Positions 5,503 through 5,997 of a stretch of DNA of 5,997 nucleotides are shown piece by piece. The translations under genes and the position numbers were made by a program. Location of the stretch: NCBI GenBank assembly GCA_003661385.1, contig QMWA01000110.1, positions 1-5,997 of the forward strand, given 5' to 3'. Source of the DNA: Thermoproteota archaeon. GTDB lineage: Archaea > Korarchaeota > Korarchaeia > B14-G2. How positions within the stretch are numbered: position 1 is the stretch's first letter; every line of letters begins with the position of its first letter. The notes below the pieces were generated by a model. It was not told the origin of the DNA. It saw only the letters and a program-made list of their open reading frames with translations, and did not search any database.

Positions 5503-5997
5503 GGTTGAGGGCGCTTAAAGCTGTGTTCACCAAGGAAGTCAAGCTGTCCTTCAGGAAGAAGGCTGTACTCTTCTGGGGTATGATATTTCCACTGATGCTC
5601 CTAACCCTGCTAGTTGTGCTCTTCGCGCCCAAGGGAGAGCAGCCAGCCTTAACCAAAGTTGTCGAGGTGTACCTGCTGCCTGAAGAGAAGTCAAGGGAGC
5701 TCCTAAACTACACTAGGGTGATGGCTGAGTACATGTCTAACCTGACTACAGATGGAGGAAAGCTATTTGAGGCCACAGTATACGATGGGACGCTAGATGC
5801 TGCTTTAGAAGCCTTGAGGAACGGCACTATAGATGCTGTCGTTTTCATTCCTAAGGATGCTCCCAGGGTCTTTGAGGAGAGCTTAGCTATCAAGGCTAAA
5901 GTGTATGTGCTGACTGGCACCCCTAACCCGACAGAGGAGAGGCTGAGCAGGCTGTCGCTGAGCATATTCTTCAACAGCTCATCCACCTATGCTAGGC
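5499..5997 (+). CDS. ABC-2 type transporter permease, N-terminal part, cut by right edge
   Basis: The first 166 codons are visible. A short basic N-terminus (MRLRALKAVFTKEVKLSFRK) precedes one membrane segment (about residues 22-43). A long domain, presumably outside the membrane, follows and contains LRNGTIDAVVFIP (106-118). This is the usual start of ABC-2 permeases with a large extracytoplasmic domain between the first two membrane helices; the remaining helices lie past the edge. The GTG start at 5499 overlaps the ATPase stop (GTGA), and GGTG at 5487-5490 lies 8 bases upstream; TTG 5505 is a weaker alternative. Four N-x-S/T sequons (Asn70, 81, 108, 159) lie in the outside domain, fitting surface exposure in an N-glycosylating archaeon. 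It forms one transporter with the preceding ATPase. Confidence 0.85.
   Translation, partial: MRLRALKAVFTKEVKLSFRKKAVLFWGMIFPLMLLTLLVVLFAPKGEQPALTKVVEVYLLPEEKSRELLNYTRVMAEYMSNLTTDGGKLFEATVYDGTLDAALEALRNGTIDAVVFIPKDAPRVFEESLAIKAKVYVLTGTPNPTEERLSRLSLSIFFNSSSTYAR

Noticed and set aside
4980-5986. Minus-strand frames opposite the ABC genes
   Set aside because: The plus strand encodes complete ABC motifs and a coherent permease start with a GTGA overlap; the antisense frames have no support.
1-5997. CRISPR array, insertion sequence or integration site
   Set aside because: No regularly spaced repeats, no transposase or integrase, and no target duplications were seen.

Overview
The window looks like ordinary chromosomal DNA of an archaeon, most likely a thermophilic member of the Crenarchaeota/Korarchaeota side of the tree (TACK). 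The evidence is TATA-box promoters about 37-41 bases before start codons, GGTG ribosome binding sites complementary to the archaeal 16S tail (CACCUCC), frequent TTG and GTG starts, and heavy AGG/AGA and ATA codon use. Archaeal assignment is fairly firm; anything below that is a guess.

Layout, left to right. (1) Positions 1-974, minus strand: the N-terminal 324 codons of a NifS/IscS-like cysteine desulfurase (class V PLP fold). It runs off the left edge just before the expected catalytic-cysteine loop and has its own TATA box near 1015. (2) Positions 1019-1335: a noncoding spacer very rich in AGC/GCT and poor in CpG. (3) Positions 1336-4102, minus strand: a two-gene operon, tldD then tldE, overlapping by 8 bases. 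TldD carries the HExxxH zinc site; TldE lacks it. Together they should form the heterodimeric TldD/TldE peptidase. (4) Positions 4103-4578: a divergent spacer holding the tldDE promoter, two hairpins, a symmetric inverted repeat and the promoter of the rightward genes. (5) Positions 4579-5502, plus strand: the ATPase of an ABC-2 type (NatA-like) transporter, overlapping by 4 bases (GTGA) with (6) its membrane partner at 5499-5997, which runs off the right edge.

The sequence-supported connections are the tldD-tldE pair (one enzyme) and the ATPase-permease pair (one transporter). The desulfurase is transcribed separately and no pathway links it to the rest. TldD/TldE is known in bacteria to mature or degrade small peptides, and here it sits divergent to an exporter-type ABC pair with a small unproven ORF between them; a peptide-processing and export locus is therefore possible but speculative. 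I found no CRISPR, insertion sequence, tRNA or rRNA.

The most useful observations are corrected start codons from a consistent GGTG-N6-TTG geometry, unusual active-site residues in the desulfurase-like protein, CpG-poor and AGCT/CTAG-rich composition, and structured elements in the divergent spacer.
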